64,000 nt of DNA from WHTX01 sp038255145 (GCA_038255145.1 JBBSLP010000013.1:29181-93180); one strand, 5' to 3'. Shown: positions 1 through 11,379, counted from the stretch's first letter. Notes: a model not told the origin generated them from the sequence alone. Numbers and translations: made by a program.

Positions 1-944
1 GTGGTCCGGGGCCGGGTGAGGCGGGGGGCAGCCCGGGCCCGCTCGGCGGCGCTGGCGCTGGCGGTGGCCGGCGGCGGGCGGGCCGGCGCGGGCTCGGGGG
101 CCGCGGGGGCGGCCAGCAGGGCGGGGTCCTCACGGAGCAGGCGGCCGTGCAGGTCGCGCAGCAGGGGACCGGGGCTGAGGCCACGATCCTCGGCCAGGCG
201 CTGGCACAGGTCCTCGTAGCGGTGCACGGCCTCGTTCGCCCGCCCCGAGGCGCCCAGGGCCATCAGGTACCGGCTCCACAGCTCTTCGTCGTAGGGGTGG
301 GCGGCCACCAGTGCGGCCAGCTGGTCCACTGCCGCAGCCGCGTCCCCGGTGGCCAGACGGGCGTCGGCCAGGACCAGCCCGGCCGCCAGGCGGCGTTGCT
401 CCAACAGGGCGGCCTGGTCGGCCAGGGGACCGGCGCCCACCCCACCCAGGGCCGGGCCCCGCCACCGCCCCAGGGCCCGGGTTGCCAGGGTGGCGGCGCC
501 GGGCCCATCGCCGGCGGCCAGGGCGTTGCGGGCTCCGTCGAGCTCGGCCTCGAAGCGGGCGGCGTCGATGTCGCCGTCGGCCACGTCGAGGCGATAGCCC
601 CCGGGCTCCGTCGCCAGCGCGGCTCCGTCGGCCTGGAGGGCCCGGCGCACCTGGGAGACGAGCTGCTGCAACGTGTTGTCGGGGTCCCGGGGGAGCTCGG
701 CCGGCCACAACGAGTCCACGAGCTGGCGCGTGGCCACGACCAGGCGGGGTCGCAGGGCCAGGGCCGCCACCAACAGGGGCTGGCGGCCCCGGCGCAGGCT
801 CACGGGCCCGGCCTCGGTGCGCAGCTCGACCGGACCGAGCAGGGACACCTGCACGGCGGTGGCGCGGCCGGGTGCGGGCGGTGGACGGTCGCCCGCCCTG
901 CGGCCCTCGTCCTCCACGCCCCCCGCGTCCGACACACCCTCCAT
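1..944 (-). CDS. SARP-type regulator with BTAD domain (partial, runs off window start)
   Basis: The minus-strand frame from the ATG at 944 stays open to the window edge (314 codons visible). After a 30-residue tail it shows a winged-helix OmpR/SARP-like DNA-binding region, with the run SLLGPVELRTEAG followed by a recognition-helix region ending QQLVSQVRRAL. It then enters a helical BTAD region with the typical stretch ending EELWSRYLMALGASGRANEA. The family activates transcription of pathway genes. BTAD can also precede a STAND ATPase in larger AfsR-like proteins, and the cut prevents a choice. It is divergent from egtB, but nothing links the two functionally. The frame was read by hand. Confidence 0.8.
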   Translation of the reverse strand, partial: MEGVSDAGGVEDEGRRAGDRPPPAPGRATAVQVSLLGPVELRTEAGPVSLRRGRQPLLVAALALRPRLVVATRQLVDSLWPAELPRDPDNTLQQLVSQVRRALQADGAALATEPGGYRLDVADGDIDAARFEAELDGARNALAAGDGPGAATLATRALGRWRGPALGGVGAGPLADQAALLEQRRLAAGLVLADARLATGDAAAAVDQLAALVAAHPYDEELWSRYLMALGASGRANEAVHRYEDLCQRLAEDRGLSPGPLLRDLHGRLLREDPALLAAPAAPEPAPARPPPATASASAAERARAAPRLTRPRT

Positions 945-1050
945 GACAGCGCGATGACAGGTGCTACGGGAACTCAAGCCCGCTGCCCCCGGTTTGCTGG
1001 GGGACGAGGAAGGGCCAGCGCACGAGCAGCTGGTGGCCGAGGAGGCGCAC

Positions 1051-2385
<1,335 letters not shown>

Positions 2386-2425
2386 GCGCCCGCCCCTTGA
2401 TCGAGCCAACCGTGAGGAACCAGCT

Positions 2426-3436
2426 GTGACGTCTTCCCGCCCCGCCTCCACCCACGCCACCTCCACCCGACCGACGGTGACCGTCGACGTCGCCCTCGAG
2501 CCCGGGGAGCTGCGGTCCAACCTGGTACGTGACGTGCTCGGCGGGCTGACGTCGAGACCCAGGACCCTGCCCCCGGTGTGGTTCTACGACGAGCGGGGCA
2601 GCCTGCTCTTCGACGAGATCACCCGGCTGCCCGAGTACTACCCGACCCGGGCCGAGCGGGCCCTGCTCGAGCGCCACGCCGACCAGATCGCCGCGTTGAC
2701 CGGGGCCGACACCCTCGTCGAGCTCGGTTCGGGCACGTCGGAGAAGACCCGGGTGCTGCTCGACGCCCTGGCCCGTGCGGGCACGCTGCGCCTCTACGCC
2801 CCCCTCGACGTGAGCGTGGAGGTGATGGAGGCGGCGTCGGCCGACATCTCGGAGGCCTACGGGGTCGACGTGGACGCCGTGGTGGGCGACTTCAGCCGCC
2901 ACCTCGACCGCCTGCCCGGCCGGGGTCGCCGCCTGGTGGCCTTCCTGGGCTCGACCATCGGCAACCTCGACCCCGGTGAGCGGGCCGTGTTCCTGGCCGA
3001 CGTGGCCCGGGGGCTCAAGCCCGGGGACTGGCTGTTGCTGGGCTCCGACCTGGTCAAGGACCGGGACCGGCTGCGGGCGGCCTACGACGACGCTGCGGGG
3101 GTCACGGCCGAGTTCAACCGCAACGTGTTGCGGGTGTTGAACCGGGAGCTGTCGGGGGACTTCGACGTCGACGCCTTCGCCCACCGGGCCGTGTGGGACG
3201 AGGCCGAGGGTCGCATCGAGATGCGCCTGGTGGCCGGTTCTCCCCAGCACGTGCACCTGGCCGACCTCGACCTCGACGTCGACTTCGAGGCCGGCGAGGA
3301 GCTGCGCACCGAGATCAGCACCAAGTTCACCGTGGCCCAGGTCGAGGCCGAGCTGGCTGCGGCGGGGCTGACGACCAAGGCCGTCTTCGGAGCCGACGAG
3401 GGTGAGTTCCTCCTCACCGTGTCCACGCCGGCTTGA
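2426..3436 (+). CDS. egtD: L-histidine N-alpha-methyltransferase EgtD
   Basis: EgtD uses S-adenosylmethionine to trimethylate histidine to hercynine, the substrate of EgtB just upstream. The 336-residue product has the family landmarks in order: WFYDERGSLLFDEIT, LPEYYPTRAE, the SAM-binding LVELGSGTSEKTR, PLDVSVEVM, GSTIGNL, and FNRNVLRVLNREL. GTG 2426 is preceded by GAGGA with 8-base spacing. The gene lies 40 bases after egtB on the same strand, so the two are probably one transcript. The N-terminus has about 20 extra Ser/Thr-rich residues compared with mycobacterial EgtD. Confidence 0.94.
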   Translation: MTSSRPASTHATSTRPTVTVDVALEPGELRSNLVRDVLGGLTSRPRTLPPVWFYDERGSLLFDEITRLPEYYPTRAERALLERHADQIAALTGADTLVELGSGTSEKTRVLLDALARAGTLRLYAPLDVSVEVMEAASADISEAYGVDVDAVVGDFSRHLDRLPGRGRRLVAFLGSTIGNLDPGERAVFLADVARGLKPGDWLLLGSDLVKDRDRLRAAYDDAAGVTAEFNRNVLRVLNRELSGDFDVDAFAHRAVWDEAEGRIEMRLVAGSPQHVHLADLDLDVDFEAGEELRTEISTKFTVAQVEAELAAAGLTTKAVFGADEGEFLLTVSTPA

Positions 3437-3592
3437 GCCCGGGGACGACCACAGCCGGGCGGCGACGTTATGTGGTCGAGTCCTCACCGGGAGCGTCGAA
3501 CGGTTGTCGCCCGCTCGCCTCCGCTACCGTCGCAGGCCGGACGACGGCGCTGGGCGCCGAACCGGCACGATGGGCACCGACGAGGGAGCACT

Positions 3593-4422
3593 GTGGTGGA
3601 ACGGATCATGGTCGGGACCGACGGGTCCGAGAACGCCCAGGCCGCAGTGCGCTGGGCCGCAGCCCTGGCCAAGGTCGAGGGCGCCCAGCTGCTGGTGGCC
3701 CACAGCTACGCCAGCCCGGGCGAGGACGACAGCGCCGGCACCGAGGCCCGCAAGGCCGCCGGTGACACCGAACTGGCCGCTTGGCTGGCCGACGCCGGGC
3801 TCGGCGACGACCAGATCACCTCCATCACCACCGAGGGCGATGCCCGCCACACCCTGGGCCCCACGGCCAGTGACTGGAACGCCGACCTCGTCGTGATCGG
3901 CACCCGGGGCCGGGGTGGTTACAGCTCCCTGGGCCTGGGCAGCGTGGCCCACCACCTGGCCCACCACATCGACACCGACCTGGTCATCGTGCCCCCGGGG
4001 TCCGAGCTGCGCCCCGGTGCCCCCCTGCTGGTGGGCGTCGACGGTTCCCACGGCTCCAAGGCCGCCCTGCGTTGGGCGTGGACGCCGCCCCGGCGCTGTC
4101 CGCCCCCATCACCGCGGCCCTGGCCTATGACCCCCAAGCCGATTCCTACCCCCACGCCGACCTCGACAACTGGAAGTACCGCAACCAGCGCGAGGCCGAG
4201 CGGGTGGTGACGGACGAGGCCACCGAGGCCGCTCCCGTCGAGCTCAAGGTCGACGCCGGCAACGCCGTGGCCGTGCTCGAGGACCTGGCCCAGGCCCACG
4301 GCGCCGCCGCCATCGTGGTCGGCACCCGTAGCCGGGGCCTGTTCCACCGCACCTTCCTGGGCCGGGTGCCCATGCAGCTGCTGCAGTCGGCCAAGACGCC
4401 GGTCGTCATCGCCCGGGCCTGA
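3593..4422 (+). pseudogene. Tandem universal stress protein (UspA), frameshifted near 4080
   Basis: This would be a 276-residue two-domain USP. Domain 1 begins VVERIMVGTDGSENAQ and has the ATP-binding pattern GTRGRGGYSSLGLGS. Domain 2 begins LLVGVDGSHGSKAALRWA and ends with GTRSRGLFHRTFLG and KTPVVIARA. Around 4078-4083 the frame is lost: the upstream frame reads RWAWTPPRRCP, while the downstream frame continues DAAPALSAPITAALAYDP. Adding one base restores RWALDAAPALSAP, so one base appears to be missing, by mutation or assembly error. GTG 3593 has GGGAG 4 bases upstream. Such proteins bind ATP and are induced by stress. Confidence 0.8.
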
Positions 4423-4432
4423 CGCCCGACTG

Positions 4433-5356
4433 ATGAGCGACTTCGCCGGCTCTGCCGAGTACGCCGGCTTCGCCGACAGTGCCCGGGCCTGGTTGGTCCG
4501 CAACCACGGCGACGACCCCGTGACCGTGCTCCGGTCGGGCCGCTCGTGGTTGTTGGCTGCGGGAGGCTGGGTGGTGCGGGTCCGGCCCGACGTGGCTGGT
4601 GACGTCGACGAGGTCGAACGCGAGGTGGTGGTGGCCCGGGTGCTGGAGGGCGCCGGGGTCCCCGCCGTGCGCCTGGCCGGGCCCACCGATCAGCCCGTCC
4701 ACCTCTCCGGCGTTGGTGAGGACGGGGCGGTCATGAGCGTGTGGGCCGAGGTCGCGCACCGCCCCGGGGTGGTGACGGCGGCGACCCTGGGCGCCCTGGC
4801 CCGCCAACTGCACGATGCCACCCGACCGCCATTGCCGGAGGTCGGCGACCTCGACCCCTTCGCGGCGTCGGCGGCCCAGGTCGACGGGGCCCGCCGTCTG
4901 GGCCACACGGCCCTAGCCGAGATGGACCTGCTCGACGCCGCCGCTCGGGAGCTGAGGGCGGCCTGGACCCGACTGGCCGCTGACGACCCCTTGGGCACGG
5001 CCCTGGTCCACGGCGACCTCCACGTGGGCAACGTGCTGGTGGGACCGGACGGGCCCGTGCTCGCCGACCTGGAGCTGGCCGGGATGGGGCCGGCGTCCTA
5101 CGACCTGGCCCCCACCCTGGTGGCCATCGACCGCTACGGGGCCGACCCCGCCGGGGCCGACGCCTGGGTGGCGGCCTACGGTGCGGATCCCCGCCGCTGG
5201 GAGGGCATGGCCGCCCTGTGCCGTGCCTACGAGCTGTGGGTCACGGCATGGTCGCTGTCCCACCGCCAACTCTCGGCCGCCCACGAGCGCGAAGCCCGGG
5301 CCCGCCTGGCCGCCTGGGACGGCACCGGCCAGCACACCCCCTGGTCCCTGCTCTAG
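4433..5356 (+). CDS. Aminoglycoside phosphotransferase-family kinase
   Basis: A 307-residue soluble protein with the APH/choline-kinase fold. The catalytic loop LVHGDLHVGNVLV carries the HGD-x4-N pattern, and ADLELAGMGPASYDLAP is the metal-binding segment. The N-terminal lobe has paired basic/hydrophobic strands (WVVRVRP) and an acidic helix consistent with nucleotide binding. It starts 10 bases after the USP gene ends, so they may be cotranscribed. Genuine aminoglycoside resistance cannot be concluded. Most chromosomal members phosphorylate unidentified small molecules, and the substrate here is unknown. Confidence 0.85.
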   Translation: MSDFAGSAEYAGFADSARAWLVRNHGDDPVTVLRSGRSWLLAAGGWVVRVRPDVAGDVDEVEREVVVARVLEGAGVPAVRLAGPTDQPVHLSGVGEDGAVMSVWAEVAHRPGVVTAATLGALARQLHDATRPPLPEVGDLDPFAASAAQVDGARRLGHTALAEMDLLDAAARELRAAWTRLAADDPLGTALVHGDLHVGNVLVGPDGPVLADLELAGMGPASYDLAPTLVAIDRYGADPAGADAWVAAYGADPRRWEGMAALCRAYELWVTAWSLSHRQLSAAHEREARARLAAWDGTGQHTPWSLL

Positions 5357-5455
5357 CGCAGGCGCAGCCCGCCGCTCCGTCGGAGCGACGGGCTAGGGTC
5401 CGGCCCGCACGGTCGGCGGGGGGTCGCTGGCTGGCTGAGCTCGTGGGGGACCGCC

Positions 5456-6223
5456 ATGGCCGTACCTGGCGCCGTGACCGATGCTGATGCCATCACCGCT
5501 TCGGCGGTGAGCGTGCCGACGGCGGCGGGCGACATCGACGGCTACCTGGCCCGGCCGGCGCACGATGGTCCCCGGCCTTCGATCATCGTCATCCACGAGG
5601 CCTTCGGACCCAACGACCACATCGCCGACCTGGCTCGACGCTTCGCCGCGGCCGGCTTCGACGCCCTTGCCCCCAACCTCTACACCCGGGGGGAGTTGCC
5701 CGACCCCACGGACTACCCGGACGTCCGCGCCAAGGTGTTCGCCCTGCCCGACGCTCAGGCCGTCGCCGACCTCGAGGCCTCCGCTGTCTACCTACGGGGC
5801 CTCGAGGGCGCTACCGGCAAGGTCGGCTGCATCGGCTTCTGTTCGGGCGGCCGCCACACCCTCCTCTTCGCCCTGTCCAGCTCCGAGGTCGACGCGGCCA
5901 TCGACTGCTGGGGTGGCTTCGTCGACCGGGCCACGCCCGACCACGCCACCACCGACCAGCGTCCGACCGCCGTCATCGACCTGGTGGCGAGGGTGACAGC
6001 ACCCATCTTCCTCGTCGGCGGGGTCGAGGACGACAACCCGTCACCGGCCGTGCTGGCCCAGGTCGAGGAGCGTCTGGAGGCCGCCGGCGCCGACGTGACC
6101 CTGAAGGTCTTCGACGACGCCGGCCACGCCTTCCTGGCCGACTACCGGCCCTCGTACCGCGAGGGCCCGGCCCACGAGCTGTGGCCCCAGCTGATCAGCT
6201 TCTTCGACGAGCACCTGCGCTGA
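5456..6223 (+). CDS. Dienelactone hydrolase family protein
   Basis: A 255-residue alpha/beta hydrolase. The nucleophile elbow is GCIGFCSGGRH, with cysteine as nucleophile as in dienelactone hydrolases. The oxyanion region is IVIHEAFGPNDH, the acid lies near VGGVEDDNP, and the histidine is in DDAGHAFLADY. It has no signal peptide and is probably cytosolic. Members hydrolyse dienelactones from chlorocatechol breakdown or other esters; no aromatic-degradation genes are adjacent, so the substrate is open. It stands alone, about 100 bases after the kinase gene. Confidence 0.88.
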   Translation: MAVPGAVTDADAITASAVSVPTAAGDIDGYLARPAHDGPRPSIIVIHEAFGPNDHIADLARRFAAAGFDALAPNLYTRGELPDPTDYPDVRAKVFALPDAQAVADLEASAVYLRGLEGATGKVGCIGFCSGGRHTLLFALSSSEVDAAIDCWGGFVDRATPDHATTDQRPTAVIDLVARVTAPIFLVGGVEDDNPSPAVLAQVEERLEAAGADVTLKVFDDAGHAFLADYRPSYREGPAHELWPQLISFFDEHLR

Positions 6224-6305
6224 TCGAGGAGCTCATCGGAGGCTGCGGTGCGGAACCCGCCACCGCTGCCAGATCGGCTGGCCAGCAGCCGGCCCCCCGT
6301 CCGTG

Positions 6306-6932
6306 TCAGCTGGCCACCACGTTCAGGCTCAACGTCGAGGTCAGGGCCAGGGCCCGGTGCAGACCGTCACCGGCCTGGAGGCAGATGGTGTGGGGGCCGG
6401 GCGCCAGGGTGAGGGTGGTCTGGGCCTGGCCGTTGCCGAGGTGGATGTGGTTCGTGTCCCGGGGCACCTCCTGGCCGGTGGGCAGGCAGGGCCGGTCGAT
6501 GAGCAGGTGGAAGTGGCCGGCCCCGGGTCGTGACAGGCCTGCCGCCTCGATCTCGAAGCCCTCGGCCACCAGCTTCACCGTCACCGGGCTGGTCACCGTG
6601 GCGCCGTTGGCGGGCTCCACGAACGCCACCCTCGGGGAGCTGGCCGGAGGCAGGCCCGTGGTCGTCGTCGGGGCTTCGGTGCTGGTGGTGGTGGGTGCAG
6701 CCGTGGTCGTGGTCGTCGGCGCAACGGTCGTGGCCGGCAGGGTGGTGGTGGGCAACGCCGTGGTGGGCACGGTGCCCACCGGGGGCACGGTCACGCCGGG
6801 GGGCAGACCCCCACCGGCCGCGCACGCCGCGGTCAGGCCCAGGCCGACGACGGTGAGGGCGATGGGCAGGGCCCGGGGACGCACCCGGGTGAGGGCGCGG
6901 AGGCGGGAGGTGGTGCGGGGACGGTTCGACAT
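6306..6932 (-). CDS. Lipoprotein with DUF4399 domain
   Basis: The 208-residue product has an N-terminal signal with lipobox LTAAC, so it is predicted to be lipid-anchored outside the membrane. A Thr/Pro-rich stalk (about residues 45-95) follows, then a DUF4399-type domain with FVEPANGATVTSPVTVKL, a GHFHLLID motif and HIHLGNGQAQTTLTLAPGPHT. The His-rich pattern suggests metal or ligand binding, which is inference. I placed the start at ATG 6932, preceded by GGAG; an upstream in-frame start at 7058 would overlap the next gene. It is the last gene of a leftward set of exported proteins. Confidence 0.82.
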   Translation of the reverse strand: MSNRPRTTSRLRALTRVRPRALPIALTVVGLGLTAACAAGGGLPPGVTVPPVGTVPTTALPTTTLPATTVAPTTTTTAAPTTTSTEAPTTTTGLPPASSPRVAFVEPANGATVTSPVTVKLVAEGFEIEAAGLSRPGAGHFHLLIDRPCLPTGQEVPRDTNHIHLGNGQAQTTLTLAPGPHTICLQAGDGLHRALALTSTLSLNVVAS

Positions 6933-7015
6933 GGCTGAGGACGCTCCTTGGCGGTCGAGCTCGGTCGGGCGGATGGCGGGTCGGGGTGAGGTATCGGGTA
7001 CGTCGGGGGATCGGC

Positions 7016-7765
7016 TCAGGCCGGGCAGGCCAGCCCGGTCAGGGTCAGGGCCAGGCACATCGAGGTGCGGGTCAGCTGCCAGGCCGGTCCCACTCGGCGC
7101 ATGGTCCCGGGGATCCCCTGGCGGATGGTGGTGCCGTCGAGCAGGGCGTCGAAGGTGAACTGGGCCTCGTCCGTCCCCGCCACCACGTCACGGGGGCGGA
7201 GCTCGATCTGGCCCAACTGGCCGCCCACGCTGACGAACCGCTCGTAGAGGGGGGCCAGGCCGTCGGCACCCTCGACGTAGGCGGCCTTCTGGGCGAAGGG
7301 CCGGGCCAGGTCGAAGACGATGCCCAACACGTCGAGGACCTGGGCCTCGTCGGCCGACGCCGGGGTGGGTTGGGCCACCGTGGTGGCCACGGCCGCGGCG
7401 GGCGCGGGCGGGCTCACGTCACCCGACCCCGCCTGGGGGGTGCCGGGCGCAGTAGTCGGGGCCACGGGTGCGGCGGGGCCGGCCACCGCGGCCGCCGTGG
7501 CGGGCACAGCCGCGGCCTGCTCGCCCGCCGCCGCGGTGCTCGACGCCCCCAGGTCGAGTGGCGCCGTGGCTCCGGCCAGGGCCACCTGCCCCGGTGGCGT
7601 CAGGCGCACGGGATCAGGGGGCGAGGCGTGGCTGAAGACGAAGGCCCCCGAGCCCAGGGCCAGGCACAACGGTGCCAGCAGCATGCGAGGCATGGCACCG
7701 GCGCCGGGGCGGGCCCGACGGGGGGCCGACAGGTGGCCGGCCTTGTGCGTGCCCCGGCCGCTCAC
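7016..7765 (-). CDS. Secreted hypothetical protein
   Basis: A 249-residue protein starting at GTG 7765, which overlaps the stop of the DUF1501 gene (GTGA), implying translational coupling. After a basic N-terminus, a hydrophobic segment MLLAPLCLALGSGAFVFS looks like a signal or anchor. An Ala/Pro/Thr-rich linker of about 100 residues follows. The C-terminal domain (from ADEAQVLDVLGIVFDLARPF) contains ELRPRDVVAGTDEAQFTFDALLDG and ends LALTLTGLACPA. The ending resembles small extracytoplasmic SnoaL/low-molecular-weight antigen-like domains, but I do not assign a family. Confidence 0.6.
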   Translation of the reverse strand: MSGRGTHKAGHLSAPRRARPGAGAMPRMLLAPLCLALGSGAFVFSHASPPDPVRLTPPGQVALAGATAPLDLGASSTAAAGEQAAAVPATAAAVAGPAAPVAPTTAPGTPQAGSGDVSPPAPAAAVATTVAQPTPASADEAQVLDVLGIVFDLARPFAQKAAYVEGADGLAPLYERFVSVGGQLGQIELRPRDVVAGTDEAQFTFDALLDGTTIRQGIPGTMRRVGPAWQLTRTSMCLALTLTGLACPA

Positions 7766-9132
7766 CCCGCACCGACCAGGGCGGGCTTGGCCAGGCCCAG
7801 GGCCGGGGGTGCGGTGAAGCCGGGGAAGACCTGGTCGAGGGCGGGGTTCTGCAGGCGCACGGTCAACAGCTCGGCCAGCACGGTGCGGAAGTCGGTGGTG
7901 ACGGTCAGGTCCCGATCGGGATCGGTGTCGTCGAGCAGGGTGGGCCACTGGCCGTACAGGCCGCCGCGGATGCCACCGCCCATGACGAACATGACCGAGC
8001 CCCGGCCGTGGTCGGTGCCCCGGTTGCCGTTCTCCTTGGACGTGCGGCCGAACTCGCTCATGGCCACCACGGTCACCTCGCCCATCAGGTCGCCCAGGTC
8101 GTCGGCGAAGGCGGTCAGGGCCTGGCCCACCTGCCCGGCCCGCCCGGCCATGGGGCCATCGGTCGAGGTGCCCATGTCGTCGTGCAGGTCCCAGCCGCCC
8201 ACGTCGAGCGCGGCGGCCCGCAGTCCCACGTTGGCCCTGATGACCTGGGCCACCTCCTTGAGGCTGGTGGACAGGCCGTCGGTGGGGTAGGTGACCCCGT
8301 TGCCCACGGGCAGGTCCGATGCCCCGACCAGGGAGTCGATGGCCCCGAGGAGGGCGGTGCCCGTGGGGCCCAGGGGGTCGGCGGCCCCGCCGTACATGGT
8401 GCCCAACGCCGCCTCGACCTCGGGGACGTCACCGCCGGGGAAGCCCCGCAGCCCGAAGCTGTTGAGGCGCCCGGTTGACACCGAGCCGTTGAAGCCCCGC
8501 AGGCTGACCTGGAGCTGCGAACCCCAGCCCATGGCGGGCACGTTGTCGGTGGCCCCGATGCTGGCCAGGTGGCGGGCCACCCAACCGTTGCGCACCGAGG
8601 GGGTGGTCGACGAGCGCTCCCAGTAGTCCTGGGCCTCGAAGTGGCTGCGGGTGGTGGTGACCTCGCGGGGCCAGCCCGTGGCGTTGATGACGGCCAGCTG
8701 CCCCCGTGACCAGGGCCCGTTGTAGAGCGCGGCCATGGCCGGGTGCAGGCCGAAGAAGCCGTTGAGGTCCAGCGCCCCCCCGGCCCGGCCCGGTCCGGGC
8801 ACGGCGATGGTGGGCCGCAGGTCGCGGTAGGCCTGCTCGGCGTAGGGCGGCACCAGGCTGAGGCCGTCGGCCCCGCCCCGTAGGAACAGCACCACCAGGG
8901 TGTCGCCCGTGGTGGGGTCGTTGGGGGTGCCGAAGGCCAGCCGGGAGCTCACCCCACCGGCGGTGAGCAGGAGGCCGCCGCCGAGGGCCGACCCGGTCAG
9001 GAAGCGGCGCCGGGAGAGCCCGCTGCGGCCGGCCGTCGAGCACCCGGGGTCGTCACAGCTGTGGGCGCCGGCGCGGGAGGGATCAGGGGAGCTGGAGGGG
9101 CGGGAAGGATCGTGGGAGAGGTGTCGTGCCAT
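7762..9132 (-). CDS. DUF1501 family Tat-exported protein
   Basis: A 456-residue protein with a twin-arginine signal LSRRRFLTGSALGGGLLLTAGG, so it is exported folded. The body has the DUF1501 hallmarks TLVVLFLRGGADGLSLVPPY near the start, HFEAQDYWERS in the middle and MSEFGRTSKENGNRGTDHG near the end, an alkaline-phosphatase-like fold with likely metal ligands D, H and H. ATG 9132 has AAGGA 8 bases upstream. It lies 15 bases after the DUF1800 gene, a pairing well known across bacteria. The pair's biochemical role is unknown; neighbours suggest a surface or periplasmic task. Confidence 0.9.
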   Translation of the reverse strand: MARHLSHDPSRPSSSPDPSRAGAHSCDDPGCSTAGRSGLSRRRFLTGSALGGGLLLTAGGVSSRLAFGTPNDPTTGDTLVVLFLRGGADGLSLVPPYAEQAYRDLRPTIAVPGPGRAGGALDLNGFFGLHPAMAALYNGPWSRGQLAVINATGWPREVTTTRSHFEAQDYWERSSTTPSVRNGWVARHLASIGATDNVPAMGWGSQLQVSLRGFNGSVSTGRLNSFGLRGFPGGDVPEVEAALGTMYGGAADPLGPTGTALLGAIDSLVGASDLPVGNGVTYPTDGLSTSLKEVAQVIRANVGLRAAALDVGGWDLHDDMGTSTDGPMAGRAGQVGQALTAFADDLGDLMGEVTVVAMSEFGRTSKENGNRGTDHGRGSVMFVMGGGIRGGLYGQWPTLLDDTDPDRDLTVTTDFRTVLAELLTVRLQNPALDQVFPGFTAPPALGLAKPALVGAG

Positions 9133-9146
9133 GGGAGGGGTCCTTC

Positions 9147-11379
9147 TCAACGCAGCTGGAACGAGGGGGACGAGAGGAGCACGCCCACCAGGGAGCGCAG
9201 CCCGTTGGCGGGGTCGAGGCCGGTGGTGGTGTCGCCGGCGGCCTTGCCCAGGACGACGAGGGCCGCGGCCCGCTCGGCCTCGGCCAGGGGGTTGTCCAAC
9301 AGGCGGCCGGCCAGGGCGTCGACCAGCTCACCGGCCGTGGCCGGCAGGGGAGCGGGCAGCAGGGTGGCCAGGTCGCTGCGGATGCCGTTGATGGAGTTGC
9401 CGGCCAGGCGACCGGCCGCGTTCCACCGCTGCAGCAGCCCGTACGAACTCACCCAGGCGTCGGCCGTGTCGGGGTAGCCGTCGGGGTTGGGCCAGGCGTA
9501 GGGGGTGTGGCCGGCGGCGGAGAGGAGCGAGCGCACGCTGCCGGCACCGTTGCTGTCCGCGGCCGCCTCCACCGTGGAGCCCAGGGTGCGCAGCACGGCC
9601 AGCAGGTGCTCGAAGGGCTTGCGCACCTTCATGCCCGTCGACGCGGCGAACTCGGCGCTGGCGAAGATGTGGCGCAGCACGGGGACGATGGCGGTGTCGT
9701 TGGCCAGGTAGACCTCGGCCGCCGCCGCCACCAGGGCGGGAGGGGGCTCGTCGGCCACGAAGTGGCGGACGAGCTTGTAGGCCAGGTGGCGGGCGGTGGA
9801 GGGGTGCCGGGCCAGGAAGGCGATCAGGTCGACGCCGTCCTGGTAGCCGGCGTCGTCGGCCCGGCCCGGGGTCGACCAGGCGCCGCCGAGGATGGAGACG
9901 GGCCCGGTGTGGTGGTAGTCGGCCCGGAACCGGAACGTGTCGACCTTGTCGTCGGTGTCGACCGACCAGCCCGACAGCACCAGGCCCACGCCCTGCACGT
10001 CTTCCTCGGTGTACACCTGCTGGCCGTCGATGATGCCCAGGGTGTGCAGCTCGAGCAGCTCCCGCCCGTAGTTCTCGTTGATGCCCGAGCGGGACTTGGC
10101 GTTGCTCTTGTAGTTGTCGAGGTAGACGAGCATGGCCGGGCTGTGGGCACTGGCCGTGAGCAGGTCGGCGAAGCTGCCCAGGGCGTGGGCCCGGGCCACC
10201 TCGGCCTCGTCACTGATCTTGAGGTGGCGCCAGCGGCCGTCCTCTTCGAGGGCCACGGTGAAGTGGTTGTTCCACACGTCGACCATGACCTCGAACAACT
10301 GGCGCCGACTGACCAGGGCCCGCAGGGCCAGGGCGTGGCGCAGCTCGTCGAGGTTCTTGTCGACGTTGGCCTTGTTGGTGGCGCCCAGCGTGGCGAACCC
10401 GCTGAGCAGGCCGTCGAGCTCGCCGTCGTCGAGGGCGTCGGGCATGAGCTGCTGCTCGATGAACGCCGCCACCCCCAGGGTGGCCACCTCGGCCTGGAGC
10501 ACGGGCGTGGCCCCGTAGGTGAGCCGGCGCAGGACGAGGGCGGCCTCGGCGCTGGGTGAACCCGTCACCGGGGGTGGGGTCGTGGTGGTCGTGGTGGGCT
10601 GGGTGGTGGTGGTGGGCGCCGCCGTGGTCGTGGTCGTTGCCGCCGTGGTGCTGGTGGTGGGGCCTGTGGTCGGGCTGGTGGGCGCCGTCGTCGTGGTCGG
10701 CGCCGTGGTCGTGGTGGTCGGCGCGGCCGTGGTCGTCGGGGCCGCCGTGGTCGTGGTCGGCGGCTCGGTCGTGGTCGTCGTGGGCGGCGGGGTGGTCGTC
10801 GTCGGGGTCGGCGGGACCGTGGTGGACGGCACGGTCGTCGGTGGGGTGACGACGGGGCCCCCGGGAGGGGTGCCCGAACCCGGCGGTGGCGAGGGCGGCA
10901 GGTTGGGGTCGGGCACGGGCGGGGTGCCGATGGGGGTCTTGCCCGGGGGCACGGGCACGGTCGGCGTCGGTGGCGTCGGCGTCGGGGGGACCGGGGGGGC
11001 CGAGGGCGAACCGGGGGGGCCCGGCCGGTGCCGTGGTGGTGGGGGCACCGGGGGCGACGGACGTGGCCACGGGCATGCCCGGCAGGTTCGTGCACGCCAG
11101 GCTGGCGGCACCGACGCCGGCGGCCAGCAGGATCTCCCGGCGACCGAGGCTGGGGCCACCCCGGTTCCGGCCGGCGCCGATGGTGCCGTTGCCGGGATCG
11201 GGCGTGCCCTGGCCGGGTGTGCCGGTCGTGCCGTCGGCGCCCACCTCGGTGGCGGGGTCGGGGGTGCCCTCGCCGGCGGGGTCGTCGCCGGGGGCCTCGG
11301 GGGCCGGCCGATCGTGGCTGTGGGGCTCGAAGACCGGCCACGGGCGCGGTCGTCGAGGCAATCGTGTCGTTCCCGCCAT
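9147..11379 (-). pseudogene. DUF1800 family exported protein, frameshifted in a C-run
   Basis: The C-terminal 500 residues are a DUF1800 protein: AALVLRRLTYGATP, LFEVMVDVWNNHFTVAL, NENYGRELLELHTLG and MKVRKPFEHLLAVLRTLGS. The N-terminus lies in another frame from ATG 11379 and carries a Tat-like signal with GRREILLAAGVGAASLAC. The frames meet near 11010-11020 at a run of seven Cs (coding strand); removing one C joins AGPP to GSPSAPPVPPTP. Between signal and domain lies a Pro stretch and a Thr-rich stalk of about 100 residues. DUF1800 is paired with the following DUF1501 gene. The indel may be an assembly error or slipped-strand variation. Confidence 0.8.

Noticed and set aside
4433..5356. Aminoglycoside resistance gene
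   Set aside because: The kinase fold is clear, but the N-terminal lobe and context give no support for antibiotic substrates.
10560..10830. Repetitive GTGGTCGTC-like tract suspected to be a minisatellite
   Set aside because: It is irregular and explained by Thr/Pro codons of a secreted-protein stalk; there is no fixed unit.
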